Shown here one piece after another: positions 16,894-25,760 of a stretch of DNA of 64,000 nt (position 1 is the stretch's first letter; each line of letters starts with the position of its first letter). The notes below the pieces were generated by a model, which did not search any database, was not told where the DNA came from, and saw only the letters and a list, made by a program, of their open reading frames with translations. Made by a program: the position numbers and the translations under genes. This DNA is from Benzoatithermus sp963720725 (GTDB taxonomy: Bacteria > Pseudomonadota > Alphaproteobacteria > Geminicoccales > Geminicoccaceae): NCBI GenBank assembly GCA_963720725.1, contig CAVRGN010000001.1, positions 402,557-466,556 on the forward strand. The letters are read 5' to 3'.

Positions 16894-17489
16894 CAGTGAC
16901 TGCCATGGATGCGAACGGCCTGCGCCAGACTGGCGTCGGCCTCCGAGGTGGCGAGGAAATCCGCACCCGCATCCGCCATTGCCGCCGCCGTCTCGGGCGA
17001 GTAGCGGCCGGCAGCGGCGCAGGGCAGCACGAACAGCTCACGCCACCACGCCACGAGATCGGTGACCGCACCCGGCGGAGCCAGGTCGAGGGAGCCGAAC
17101 AGCACATAGTCGGCACCCGCCTCGCCCGCAACCATGGCGGCGTGGCGCGACAGGCCGCAGTCGACGCCGATCAGCGCGTCGCGGCCCAGCGTCTGGCGGG
17201 CGCGGGCCACCTCCTCGGCAGCGGCGAGGTGCGCACCGTCGACCTCGACGCGGCTCGCCGCTGCCGGAGCGCCCCGCACCAGGAGCGGCAGCCGGTGGCG
17301 GCGGCGGACCTCGCCTGCCACGTCGTCGATGGCGGCCTGCGGCAGCACCATGGCGGCGACGCAGCCGGTAGCCAACAGCTCCGGCGTCGGCACGGCGAAG
17401 AGCAGGAGGCGGGTTGCCGCTTCGCCCGGATCGAGCCAGGGGCCATCCGCGGCTTCTGCCGCGGCGGCTCCCCGGCGGGCTCGGCTCAC
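16893..17489 (-). CDS. Thiamine-phosphate synthase-like protein (ThiE/TenI fold)
   Basis: A 198-residue TIM-barrel protein of the ThiE/TenI group: VEVDGAHLAAAEEVARARQTLGRDALIGVDCGLSRHAAMVAGEAGADYVLFGS, with the usual HL, G(V)xxH/D and AGADYVxFG signatures. The strict ThiE phosphate loop is only partly recognisable, so catalysis of HMP-PP plus THZ-P coupling is likely but not certain. The start is GTG 17489, overlapping the fba stop (GTGA); the longer open frame runs through fba and is spurious. Confidence 0.75.
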   Translation of the reverse strand: MSRARRGAAAAEAADGPWLDPGEAATRLLLFAVPTPELLATGCVAAMVLPQAAIDDVAGEVRRRHRLPLLVRGAPAAASRVEVDGAHLAAAEEVARARQTLGRDALIGVDCGLSRHAAMVAGEAGADYVLFGSLDLAPPGAVTDLVAWWRELFVLPCAAAGRYSPETAAAMADAGADFLATSEADASLAQAVRIHGSH

Positions 17490-18412
17490 GCCTGCCCGAG
17501 ATAGATCTTGACCGCTTGGTCGAGCAGCTCCAGCGCCTGCGCCTTCGGCCGCTGGAAGCTGTTGCGGCCGATGATCGACCCGTGTCCGCCGCCGTCGCGG
17601 ATCTGCCGGATCTCGTCGAGCACGCCTTCCGTACCCTTGGCCTCGCCGCCCGAGAACACGACCAGCCGCCGGCCGCCGAAGCTCGCCTGCATCACGTGCG
17701 ACACGCGCTCGGCCAGCGTGCCCATCGGCACTTCGGCCTTCTCGTAAGAGTCCTTGGCGGCGGCCAGGTCGACGCCGGCCTTGGGCGGCTTCACCTTGAT
17801 GATGGTGGCTCCCATCAGTGCGGCCATGTGCGCGGCGTAGGCCACGATGTCGAGCGCGGTCTCCCCTTCCTTGCTGATCTTGCCGCCGCGCGGATACGAC
17901 CAGACCACCGGCACCAGCCCTTTGGCCTTGGCCTCGTGGATGATGTCGCGCAGCTGTCGCTGCATGGCGTAGCAGGCGTCGGAGCCCGGATAGATCGTGA
18001 AGCCGACGCCGACGCAGCCCAGCCGCAGCGCATCGTCGACCGTGGCGGTCAGCGCCTGGTCGCTGACGTTGCTGCCGGCCAGGCTGTTGGCGCTGTTCAT
18101 CTTGAGGATCAGCGGCACCTCGCCGGCATAGCTGACGGCACCGATCTCGAGCGGCCCGAGCGGCGCCGCGTAGGCCGAAAGCCCGGCCTCGATCGCCAGC
18201 TCGAACAGGTAGCGCGGATCGTAGGCGGCCGGGTTGGGCGCGAAGCTGCGGGCGGGACCGTGCTCGAAGCCCTGGTCGACCGGCAGGATCACGACCTTGC
18301 CCGAGCCGGCGAGACGCCCGTGCATCAGAATCCGGGCGAGGTTGGTCTTCACGCCGGGATTGTCGCTCTCGTACCAGGAGAGGATTTCCTTGACCTTGGG
18401 CGTCAGTCGCAT
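17486..18412 (-). CDS. fba: Class I fructose-bisphosphate aldolase (DhnA type)
   Basis: A 308-residue Schiff-base aldolase of the archaeal/DhnA type. Key features are VILPVDQGFEHGP (about residue 41), ILKMNSAN, the Schiff-base lysine in ATIIKVKPPK (about residue 202) and the phosphate-binding FSGGEAKG/GHGSIIGRNSFQRP. It cleaves fructose-1,6-bisphosphate in central carbon metabolism. It keeps the strand and order expected after pgk, although about 5.5 kb of other genes now lie between. Confidence 0.92.
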   Translation of the reverse strand: MRLTPKVKEILSWYESDNPGVKTNLARILMHGRLAGSGKVVILPVDQGFEHGPARSFAPNPAAYDPRYLFELAIEAGLSAYAAPLGPLEIGAVSYAGEVPLILKMNSANSLAGSNVSDQALTATVDDALRLGCVGVGFTIYPGSDACYAMQRQLRDIIHEAKAKGLVPVVWSYPRGGKISKEGETALDIVAYAAHMAALMGATIIKVKPPKAGVDLAAAKDSYEKAEVPMGTLAERVSHVMQASFGGRRLVVFSGGEAKGTEGVLDEIRQIRDGGGHGSIIGRNSFQRPKAQALELLDQAVKIYLGQA

Positions 18413-18518
18413 GTTGGCTCCGGTTCGTTTGGCACGGTGGCTGGGTTGCGGCGGAGATTACAACCGTGGCCGCGCGATCAAAAGCCCGCTGGTGCCACAC
18501 CGGTCGCCCGCGGGCCCC

Positions 18519-19493
18519 CTAGCGGCCGAGCGAGCGCGCCAGCGCCTGCCGATATTGCTCGGCGTCCCAGTTCATCAGCTCGGCCTCGTCGTCCCGGGTG
18601 AGGTAGCGCAGGCGCGCTTCTGGGCCCACGCGCTCCAGCACCAGGGCCAGGCACAAGGCGAGTTCGTCAGCACTGGCCTCCGTTCCCCCCGCGAGTCCGG
18701 CTCCGACGCCCGGCAGCAGGCGCAGCTTGCCGGCCTCGCCGTTCGCGGCGGGACCCAGGAAGATCACATGGTCGGGATACAGCGATCCGGCGCAGGCAAG
18801 GTCCAGGCGTTGCCGCTCGAGCGCCAGCGTATGGGCCAGCGGGTGCCGCGGCAGCCGGATTCCGGCCGGCAGCGCCGGCGGCACTGTCGGCGGCTCCAGC
18901 CGGTGGCGCGGGCCGTCGAGGCGCCGCTCGACCTCGCGGACCAGCGCCGCGGCGGCCGGCACGTCGTCGGCGCCGACGACGAGGCCGTGATTGCCCAGGA
19001 CCAGGATGTCCGCCGGCCCGTGGCGCAGGGCGGAGGCGACCGTGCGCGTCAGCGGCAGGCCGGGCTTGCAGTAGGGGATCCAGGCCCAGCGCAGCCCGCT
19101 CAGACGCTCGCCCACCTCTGTCGCGCCATCCTCCAAGATCGCGAGTGCAATGGTGCGCACCGAGTGGGTGTGCACCACCACCCGGTGGGGCAGGAGCGCA
19201 TGCAACGTGGTCTCGATCGACGGACGCAGGCCATGCGGGTTCAGGCTGGCGACCACGGCACCGCCCACCGGGTCCGGAGTGTCGGCCGTGATGCCGTCCA
19301 GCACCGGCTGCAGTGTCACCGGGACGAAGATGTCGCGGGTGAGCGCATCCGCGAGCCACAGGCCCGACGCCTTGACCCAGAGCACGCCCTGGTCCTTGAG
19401 CGACGTGTTGCCGCCCGCGGCCTGAACCTGCTCGGGATCGCCGCCGAGCTCGGCCGAGTAGGCCGCGAGCTCCGCCAGCCCCGGGGGGATCAC
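18519..19493 (-). CDS. Class II aldolase/adducin family protein
   Basis: A 324-residue protein with the zinc-aldolase core: the N-terminal GGNTSLKD, HALLPHRVVVHTHSVRT (zinc HxH, about residue 107) and ILVLGNHGLVVGADD (third histidine). The family covers L-fuculose-, L-rhamnulose- and L-ribulose-phosphate enzymes. The C-terminal 100 residues extend the usual domain. The start overlaps the stop of the FGGY kinase upstream (ATGA). Kinase plus class II aldolase implies phosphorylation and cleavage or epimerisation of a keto-sugar. Confidence 0.85.
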   Translation of the reverse strand: MIPPGLAELAAYSAELGGDPEQVQAAGGNTSLKDQGVLWVKASGLWLADALTRDIFVPVTLQPVLDGITADTPDPVGGAVVASLNPHGLRPSIETTLHALLPHRVVVHTHSVRTIALAILEDGATEVGERLSGLRWAWIPYCKPGLPLTRTVASALRHGPADILVLGNHGLVVGADDVPAAAALVREVERRLDGPRHRLEPPTVPPALPAGIRLPRHPLAHTLALERQRLDLACAGSLYPDHVIFLGPAANGEAGKLRLLPGVGAGLAGGTEASADELALCLALVLERVGPEARLRYLTRDDEAELMNWDAEQYRQALARSLGR

Positions 19494-20767
19494 GGCATCC
19501 CCCGCGCCAGCAGGGCGGCACCGTAGCCCGCCTCGAGGTTGGCCGGCGGCATCATCGGCACGCCGAGCAGCCGGGCGCGGATGTCCATCCAGGCGAGGTT
19601 GGCGGCACCGCCCCCGACCGTGCGCACCGAGCGCAAGGGCGGTGCTCCGAGTTCGGTGAGCAGGCGGTAGGAGCGTTGCTCGACCTCGGCGATCCCTTCG
19701 AGCAGGCCCTGGAACAGCAGCACCTCGTCCTCCGGCAGGGGCGAGGGTTGGAAGCGCATGGTGGGGTCGGCGACCGGGAACCGCTCGCCGGGCTCGGGCA
19801 GGGGATGCCAGTGAAAGCCGGTGGGCCGGTCGGTGCGAAGACGCGGGACCAGCTCGGCCATGCGGCTTGGGCTGAAGAACCGCAACAGGGCCTTGCCGCC
19901 GCTGTTCGAGGCGCCGCCGACCAGCCAGCGCTCGCCCAGCCGGTGGCTGTAGACCCCGTGCGCCGGCGCGAACACCGGTCGGTCCGACAAGAGCTTGAGG
20001 GTCAGCGTGGTGCCGAGTGCGGTGACTCCGTCGCCGATGGCGGCAGCACCGGTGGCGAGGAACGAGGCGCAGCCGTCGGTGGTGCCGGCAACGATGGTGC
20101 AGCCCGGCGCCAGCCCCAGTGCTGCCGCGACCTTGGGCAGCATCGGCCCCAAGGGTGTGCCGGGCATCACGACCTCGGGCAGCAGCTCACGGCGCACGCC
20201 CACCGCATCGAGCCAGCCCGGCCAGGTCCGGCTGACCGGGTCGAAGCCCAGCTTGAGCGCGTTGTTGTCGTCACTCATGCCGAGCCTGCCGGTCAGGCGC
20301 GCCGCGACCCAGTCCGCCTGGTGCAGGGCGTGGCGGGCGTGGGGATGGCGCTCCTGCAGCGCCAGCATCCGGGCCAGGGGCGAGGTGGCACCGTGGGCGC
20401 CGCTCTCCGGCGGGGCCGCGGCCTGGATGCGGCCGGCCATCGGCGCGGCGCTGGCGTCGTTGTACATGCCCGCCGGCTCGAGCGGCCTGCCTTGCGCGTC
20501 GGCGAGCAAAAGCGTGCCGGAGGTGCCGTCCACCGCGAGCGAGTCGATGCGATGATCCGGCATCGTCGCGCCGATGGTGCGGATCACGCGTGCGGCGGCC
20601 TCCCACCATCGTTCGGGATCCTGACGCAGGCCGCCACCCACCGCTTCGGGTGCCGGCAGGGGTGCGGACGACTGGGCCACCACGGCACCCTGGGCATCGA
20701 TCGCCACCCCGCGCACCCCCGAGGTGCCGATGTCGATCCCGAGATGGACCGCGTCTCTGCGGGACAT
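19490..20767 (-). CDS. FGGY-family carbohydrate kinase (D-ribulokinase-like)
   Basis: A 425-residue sugar kinase with the FGGY ATPase fold: phosphate-1 motif HLGIDIGTSGVRGVAID (about residue 7), substrate-side SLAVDGTSGTLLL, AGTTDGCASFLATGA and the adenosine motif RTVGGGAANLAWMDIRARLLGVP. The spacing resembles the short D-ribulose kinase-like branch more than glycerol or xylulose kinases, but the substrate is an inference. A GGAGGAGC site precedes ATG 20767. Overlap with the aldolase gene indicates an operon. Confidence 0.85.
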   Translation of the reverse strand: MSRRDAVHLGIDIGTSGVRGVAIDAQGAVVAQSSAPLPAPEAVGGGLRQDPERWWEAAARVIRTIGATMPDHRIDSLAVDGTSGTLLLADAQGRPLEPAGMYNDASAAPMAGRIQAAAPPESGAHGATSPLARMLALQERHPHARHALHQADWVAARLTGRLGMSDDNNALKLGFDPVSRTWPGWLDAVGVRRELLPEVVMPGTPLGPMLPKVAAALGLAPGCTIVAGTTDGCASFLATGAAAIGDGVTALGTTLTLKLLSDRPVFAPAHGVYSHRLGERWLVGGASNSGGKALLRFFSPSRMAELVPRLRTDRPTGFHWHPLPEPGERFPVADPTMRFQPSPLPEDEVLLFQGLLEGIAEVEQRSYRLLTELGAPPLRSVRTVGGGAANLAWMDIRARLLGVPMMPPANLEAGYGAALLARGMP

Positions 20768-20824
20768 GCTGCTCCTCCGGGAGTCGGACCGACGTTAGGA
20801 GCCGTGCCGGCGCGGCTCAAGGGC

Positions 20825-21142
20825 CTACAGCCCGCTTCGCACTCTGGCGTCCAGCTGGGCCGCCATGCCCGCCAGCCGTTCCGCGGTCTCGCTGGGGCCC
20901 GTGAACAGCAGGTCGCGGCAGCCGGCGCGCAGGGCGGCCATGGCCAGCCCAGGATCGTCGCCGCAGTCGATCACGATCGGGTGGCCCAGCTCCAGCTCCA
21001 GCGCCCGCCAGAAGCCGGCACCGGCAAACGCCGTCACCGCCGCCTCGCTCACCAGCAGGACCTCGGCGCCCGCTGCGCGCGCTGCCGCGAGAGCATCCAT
21101 TGCCTGACGCAGGTCGGCGACGCGGACGGTGGCGACGGTCAT
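20825..21142 (-). CDS. Small uncharacterised protein upstream of FGGY kinase
   Basis: A 105-residue, alanine-rich soluble protein. I do not recognise the family with confidence. The alternation of helices and short strands (AEVLLVSEAAV, HPIVIDCGDD, CRDLLFTGPSETAERL) resembles a small Rossmann-like or STAS-like alpha/beta fold. It has no signal peptide. It reads in the same direction as the kinase-aldolase pair, 57 bp upstream of the kinase, and may be cotranscribed. Start ATG 21142. Confidence 0.6.
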   Translation of the reverse strand: MTVATVRVADLRQAMDALAAARAAGAEVLLVSEAAVTAFAGAGFWRALELELGHPIVIDCGDDPGLAMAALRAGCRDLLFTGPSETAERLAGMAAQLDARVRSGL

Positions 21143-21259
21143 GGTGCCCTCCGCTGCGGCTGGAGTCTTTAGCGCAGCCCCAACACCGTGATAGCATTGC
21201 AGCGGGTTGAACGGTCGTGAGACTGCATGTTGGGTTCGTTCCGCGTCCACCTCGTGAGC

Positions 21260-22732
21260 ATGGCTCGACTTCGCGCCTTCGCGCTGGCATTCCTGCTGCT
21301 CCTGCCAGCCGGTGTCGCGTCGGCGGCCGAGCGCGTGGCGCTGATCCTCGGCAACGGCGCCTACCTCAATGCGCCTTCCCTGCCCAACGCGGCCGCCGAT
21401 GCGCGAGCCGTGGCCGAGGTCCTGCGCCGTCTCGGCTTCAAGGTGCTCGACGGCATCGACCTCGACCGGGCGGCCACGGACGCGCTGGTCCATCAGTTCG
21501 CCCGCGAGCTGGACGATGCTCGGGTGGCCCTGTTCTTCTATTCCGGTCACGGCATGCAGGTGGCGGGAGAGAACTACCTGGTTCCCGTCGATGCCAAGCT
21601 CGAGCATGAATCCGACCTGGATTTCGAGACGGTGCCGCTGCGGCGGATCATGGACCAGCTCGAGCGCAGCGACCGCACCAGCATCGTGTTCCTGGACGCC
21701 TGTCGCGACAACCCGTTCCTGCGCCGCGTCGCCAGCCGGTCGACCGGCACCCGAGGCGGGCTCGCACCGCTGCAGGGCGGCATCGGCACCCTGATCGCCT
21801 ACGCCACCGCGCCGGATACCGTGGCCATGGACGGCAGGGGCGATCACAGCCCGTTCACCAGCTCACTGCTGGCGCATATCGAGACGCCGGGGCTGGAGGT
21901 CGGCCAGCTGCTGAAGAAGGTGCGGGCGGACGTGATCACGGAAACCGGCAGGGCCCAGGTGCCCTGGGACCACTCGTCTCTGGTCGGCGATTTCTATTTC
22001 GTCCCACCGTTGGCCGCATCCGCCGAGACGGGCGGCTCACCTGCGGCCGCAGTCGCCACCGACGAGCAGCGGTTCTGGGACGCCTCCCAGTCGTTGCAGG
22101 GTCCCGAGCGGAAGATTCCGGCGCTCGAGGCCTATCTGGCCAGCTATCCCTCGGGTGCCTTCGTCATGCTGGCGAAGCTCCAGCTCGACGACCTCAAGGC
22201 GGAGCAGGCGACCTCCACGGCGGTGGCCACCCTCGAGCCGCCCACCGAAGCACCGAACGCCAGCCGGACCAGCCAGCCCACGGTTCCGGCGCCGGAGCCG
22301 CTCGCGCCGGAGATTGCCGCGGAACGCGACCTGCAGCTGAGCCGGGCGCGGCGTCGCGAGGTCCAGCGCTGGCTCACCGACCTGGGTCTGGAGCCCAAGG
22401 GCACCGACGGCGCCTTCGGCCAGAACACCCGTACCGCCATCCAGGCGTTCCAACGCCGGAACGGCCTGCCGGCGACGGGCTATCTGGACACCGCCTCTTT
22501 GACCCGCCTGCGCGACGCCGCCGCGCGGGTGGCGTCGGTGCCAGAACCGGTGAGCGCGAAGCCCGCGGCCGCACCGGCATCCGCGCCGGCGATCGCCGCA
22601 CCGGCCAAGGCCCAACTCGCGCCCTCGGCCCAGGTACTCTGCCGCGCTCCCGGCGATCCGAGCTGGATGGAGCCGCGCCTGATCATGCTGTTCCAGTGCA
22701 ACCGTCTGGGTGGTCAGTGGACGCTGCCTTGA
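21260..22732 (+). CDS. Secreted caspase-fold (peptidase C14) protein with peptidoglycan-binding domain
   Basis: A 490-residue exported protein. The signal peptide (MARLRAFALAFLLLLPAGVASA) leads into a caspase-like domain (about residues 24-240) with the catalytic histidine in FYSGHGMQV (about 97) and cysteine in FLDACRDNPF (about 148). A PT/A-rich linker follows, then a PG_binding_1 domain (RREVQRWLTDLGLEPKGTDGAFGQNTRTAIQAFQRRNGLPATGYLD). A short C-terminal segment contains LCRAPGDPSW…QC. Both catalytic residues are intact, so it may be an active metacaspase-type protease held at the cell wall. ATG 21227 would add 11 residues. The next gene shares the C-terminal motif. Confidence 0.88.
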   Translation: MARLRAFALAFLLLLPAGVASAAERVALILGNGAYLNAPSLPNAAADARAVAEVLRRLGFKVLDGIDLDRAATDALVHQFARELDDARVALFFYSGHGMQVAGENYLVPVDAKLEHESDLDFETVPLRRIMDQLERSDRTSIVFLDACRDNPFLRRVASRSTGTRGGLAPLQGGIGTLIAYATAPDTVAMDGRGDHSPFTSSLLAHIETPGLEVGQLLKKVRADVITETGRAQVPWDHSSLVGDFYFVPPLAASAETGGSPAAAVATDEQRFWDASQSLQGPERKIPALEAYLASYPSGAFVMLAKLQLDDLKAEQATSTAVATLEPPTEAPNASRTSQPTVPAPEPLAPEIAAERDLQLSRARRREVQRWLTDLGLEPKGTDGAFGQNTRTAIQAFQRRNGLPATGYLDTASLTRLRDAAARVASVPEPVSAKPAAAPASAPAIAAPAKAQLAPSAQVLCRAPGDPSWMEPRLIMLFQCNRLGGQWTLP

Positions 22733-22761
22733 CCTCCCGAGCCACCTGGAGGATCGCGCCG

Positions 22762-23079
22762 ATGATCGGACGGATGGCACCCGCCGCGCTGGGTGTCGTG
22801 CTGCTGACGACGATGGCGGCCGCGGCCGAGCAGACGCCGGCGGCGACCATGGACGCGCGCGTGGCGCGCTGCGTGCTCGACAACATCGTTCTGGCCCGGA
22901 CCAGGGCAGCGGCGGACCTCGTCGCCGAAGCCTGTCGGTCCTTGATCCTGCAGGCCGATGGCGACGGCGACAACATCGCGCTGGTCAAGTGCGTCGTCCC
23001 CGGCGATCCGCAGTGGGTCGAGTTCCGCCTGCTGACTCGCACCCAGTGTGCCGACGCCGCCGGGATCTCCGGAGGCTGA
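22762..23079 (+). CDS. Small secreted protein sharing the caspase protein's C-terminal motif
   Basis: A 105-residue protein starting at ATG 22762 behind GGAGG. It has a signal peptide (about residues 1-24, ending AAAAE), a helical region with two cysteines, then KCVVPGDPQWVEFRLLTRTQC. This matches the end of the preceding caspase-fold protein in C-x2-PGDP-x-W-x-E-x-RL-x4-QC (two cysteines 20-21 residues apart). It lies 29 bp downstream, in one operon. The family is not known to me; a shared periplasmic module or partner is plausible. Confidence 0.7.
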   Translation: MIGRMAPAALGVVLLTTMAAAAEQTPAATMDARVARCVLDNIVLARTRAAADLVAEACRSLILQADGDGDNIALVKCVVPGDPQWVEFRLLTRTQCADAAGISGG

Positions 23080-23095
23080 GCAGCAGGTGGCCGGG

Positions 23096-23815
23096 CTAGC
23101 TGCCCGTGGCCCTGAGCTCGGTGACCATATTGTTGTGGGCGTCGATGAGGGCCGCGATGACCGTCTTGCCGATGTCGGTGCTCGCGTAGCTGCCCAGCCC
23201 GCCGCCGATGCCATTGCCGCCGCCAAGGCCGCCGAACGTCCAGTCGCGGGTCTGCGCGCTGCCCTCGGAGGTCGCGACCTGCAGGCCGGTGCTGGTCTGG
23301 GTGAGGAACAGGACGGCCTGCGCCTCGCTGGCCTGATAGCCGAGCGCACCGCCGAGAGCCGACAGCTCCGCCGGCAGCATCGACGAAAGGGCGCCGATCG
23401 CCGCGCCGGCGCCGCCGGAATTGCTGTCCTGCAACAGAATGTTGGGTGTGAGGAAGTACTGGGCCGCCACCAGCTTGCGCTTGGAGCCGCCGGTCCCCGT
23501 CAGGGCCTGCTCCTCCTGGATACGGGTCAGCGCCTGGCCGCGATCCACCACATTGAAGCAACCCGATTGGGACAGCAGCAGGCGCAGCACGGGAAGCGGC
23601 GAGCTGAGGCCCGCCCGAGCCAGCGACGGGTTCTGCTCCTCGACCAGGGCCACGGTGCCCAGCGGAGCGTTGCACCGCGTCACCTTCGCCGCCTGCGCCG
23701 AGGTCGAGCCTTCCAGGCTGGCGCCGCCGCTCGCCAGGGAGCCACCCTCGCCCATGCTGGTCTGCGCACAGCCGCCAAGAGCGACGGCCATGCCGATCAC
23801 AACCATCTTCCGCAT
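23096..23815 (-). CDS. CsgG-like outer-membrane lipoprotein
   Basis: About 239 residues. ATG 23815 gives a lipoprotein signal MRKMVVIGMAVALGGC (lipobox LGGC). The mature part resembles CsgG/HfaB-type secretion-pore or anchoring proteins: SPLPVLRLLLSQSGCFNVVDRGQALTRIQEEQAL…AAQYFLTPNILLQ…STDIGKTVIAALIDAHNNMV. CsgG forms a nonameric outer-membrane channel for curli; no curli genes are nearby. A glycine-rich stretch (GGLGGGNGIGGGLGS) is unusual. It is convergent with the caspase operon, 16 bp away. Confidence 0.75.
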   Translation of the reverse strand: MRKMVVIGMAVALGGCAQTSMGEGGSLASGGASLEGSTSAQAAKVTRCNAPLGTVALVEEQNPSLARAGLSSPLPVLRLLLSQSGCFNVVDRGQALTRIQEEQALTGTGGSKRKLVAAQYFLTPNILLQDSNSGGAGAAIGALSSMLPAELSALGGALGYQASEAQAVLFLTQTSTGLQVATSEGSAQTRDWTFGGLGGGNGIGGGLGSYASTDIGKTVIAALIDAHNNMVTELRATGS

Positions 23816-23984
23816 CTTGCTCACCCCGCCCTGCGCCTCTGTGCCGGGACGGCCGAATGCTCTCGTCCACCCCATCCGGTGCCGAGCATTGCCCTCGCCG
23901 CGACCCTGCTGACTGTGATTTTCCACACGCTTGGAGATAAATCAATCCAAGGTTGATGATTCGACATTTGCCCCGGCGATCTGG

Positions 23985-25184
23985 TCAGGTCCGCGCCAAC
24001 GCCGCCACGCCGGGCAGATCCTTGCCCTCGAGCCACTCCAGGAACGCCCCGCCGGCGGTCGACACGTAGGAGAACTGCTCCAGCACCCCGGCATGAGCCA
24101 GGGCGGCCACCGTGTCGCCGCCGCCCGCGACCGAGCGCAGCTTGCCTTCCTGGGTCAGCCTGGCCGCGGCCCGCGCCACGCCGTTGGTGCCGTGGTCGAA
24201 CGGCTCGACCTCGAAGGCGCCCATGGGCCCGTTCCACAACAGGGTCCGGCATCCGGCCAGCTTGCTCTCGGCCGCCGCGACGGTCAGCGGACCGACGTCG
24301 AGGATCATCTCGTCGCCATGCACCGCGTCGGCAGCACAGGTGCGGGTCCGCGCGCCGGGCTTGAACTCGGTCGCCACCACCACGTCCTCGGGCAGGAGGA
24401 TCGCCACGTCGCGGTGCTCGGCCTTGGCCATGATCTCCCGCGCGGACGCGGCGAGATCGTGCTCGCACAAGGACTTGCCGACGTCGGTGCCCTGGGCGTT
24501 CAGGAAGGTGTTGGCCATGCCGCCCCCGATGATCAGGACGTCGACCTTGTCCAGCACATGGCCCAGCACGTCGAGCTTGCTCGACACCTTGGCGCCGCCG
24601 ATCACCGCCGCGGTCGGCCGCTGCGCCCCGCCCAGCACCGCCTGCAGCGCTTCCAGCTCGGCCTGCATCAGCCGGCCGGCATAGGGTGGCAGCCGCTCGG
24701 CGAGGCCGGTCACCGAGGCGTGGGCCCGGTGCGAGACCGAGAAGGCGTCGTTGACGTAGAGGTCGCCCAAGGTCGCGAGCTGGTCCGCGAAGGCCGGATC
24801 GCCCTTCTCCTCGCCCGCATGGAAGCGCAGGTTCTCGAGCAGCGCGACGCCGCCGTCGGGCAGCGCGTCGACCACGGCGTGGGCAAGCTCGCCGATGCAG
24901 TCGGGCGCGAAGCGGACGTCGATGCCGCCCAAGGCCCTGGACAGCGGCTTGACCAGCGGCGCCAGGCTCATCGAGCTCTCGGGCTTGCCCTTCGGCCGAC
25001 CGAAATGCGACAGCACGACGACCTTGGCACCCTTGCCCGCCAGCTCTTCCAGGGTCTCGCAGGCGCGCTCGATGCGGGTCGCGTCGGTGACCTCGCCGTT
25101 CTGCATCGGCACGTTGAAGTCCACGCGCACCAGAACCCGCTTGCCGCGGGGATCGACGTCGTCGAGCGTGCGGAAATTCGCCAT
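23985..25184 (-). CDS. pgk: Phosphoglycerate kinase
   Basis: A 399-residue glycolytic/gluconeogenic enzyme interconverting 1,3-bisphosphoglycerate plus ADP and 3-phosphoglycerate plus ATP. Signatures are VLVRVDFNVPMQNGEVTDATRI (about residue 15), VVLSHFGRPKGK, GAKVSSKLDVLGHVLDKVD and the nucleotide-site GGGDTVAALAHAG with STAGGAFLEWLEGKDLPG. ATG 25184 follows GGAGATGCGACC. It is in line with gap, tkt and fba on the minus strand, but about 5 kb separates it from gap. Confidence 0.95.
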   Translation of the reverse strand: MANFRTLDDVDPRGKRVLVRVDFNVPMQNGEVTDATRIERACETLEELAGKGAKVVVLSHFGRPKGKPESSMSLAPLVKPLSRALGGIDVRFAPDCIGELAHAVVDALPDGGVALLENLRFHAGEEKGDPAFADQLATLGDLYVNDAFSVSHRAHASVTGLAERLPPYAGRLMQAELEALQAVLGGAQRPTAAVIGGAKVSSKLDVLGHVLDKVDVLIIGGGMANTFLNAQGTDVGKSLCEHDLAASAREIMAKAEHRDVAILLPEDVVVATEFKPGARTRTCAADAVHGDEMILDVGPLTVAAAESKLAGCRTLLWNGPMGAFEVEPFDHGTNGVARAAARLTQEGKLRSVAGGGDTVAALAHAGVLEQFSYVSTAGGAFLEWLEGKDLPGVAALART

Positions 25185-25330
25185 GGTCGCATCTCCTCAG
25201 CCGGACGCCGCTGCTACCATCCGGTCCTGCGTGTTGCCAGTCTCAAATTTAGTGCCGAAGAACCGCGGGACGGGGTGAGCTGAACCGGTCGATCCCGGCA
25301 AGAACAGCCCGGTGGGAACCGACCATCTCA

Positions 25331-25612
25331 TTGGCGGTGATCCGTTCCGGCTTCGGCCGGACGGGAACGAAGTCCCTCAAGGCCGCACTCGAGCAACTCG
25401 GCTTCGGACCCTGCCACCACACGCACGAGGTGGTGCAGCAACCCGATCAGGTCGCCCATTGGCAGGCGATCGCGGCGGGCAAGCCGGTCGACTGGAACGA
25501 GGTCTTCGCCGGCTACCGCTCGCATGTGGACTGGCCCAACGCCCATGTCTGGCGCGAGCTGACCCAGGCGTTCCCGCAGGCCGAGGTGGTGCCCATCGGG
25601 CAGGCCCGGTAA
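25331..25612 (+). pseudogene. Truncated sulfotransferase-family protein
   Basis: A 93-residue fragment with the N-terminus of the sulfotransferase 4 family: VIRSGFGRTGTKSLKAALEQLGFGPCHHTHEV (PAPS 5'-phosphate loop RTGTKS), then PVDWNEVFAGYRSHVDWPNAHVWRELTQAFPQAEVV. Homologues continue with VLTVRDPxxWY and about 110 more residues. Here the frame ends at GQAR-stop, and no continuation is recognisable in any frame before 25760. It starts at TTG 25331 or GTG 25337. Most likely it is a decayed remnant. Confidence 0.7.
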
Positions 25613-25760
25613 AACGTCGACGGGCTCGGACCCTACCCGCCCGAGTGGCCACAGGTCCCGAATGGCCCCATCGGATCCGGCGGAACCCGGTTCAGAGCTG
25701 TTCGCAAAGCGCATGAGTCATGTTACGATGGTTGATGTCCGCCTCATGGGGAGAGCCACG

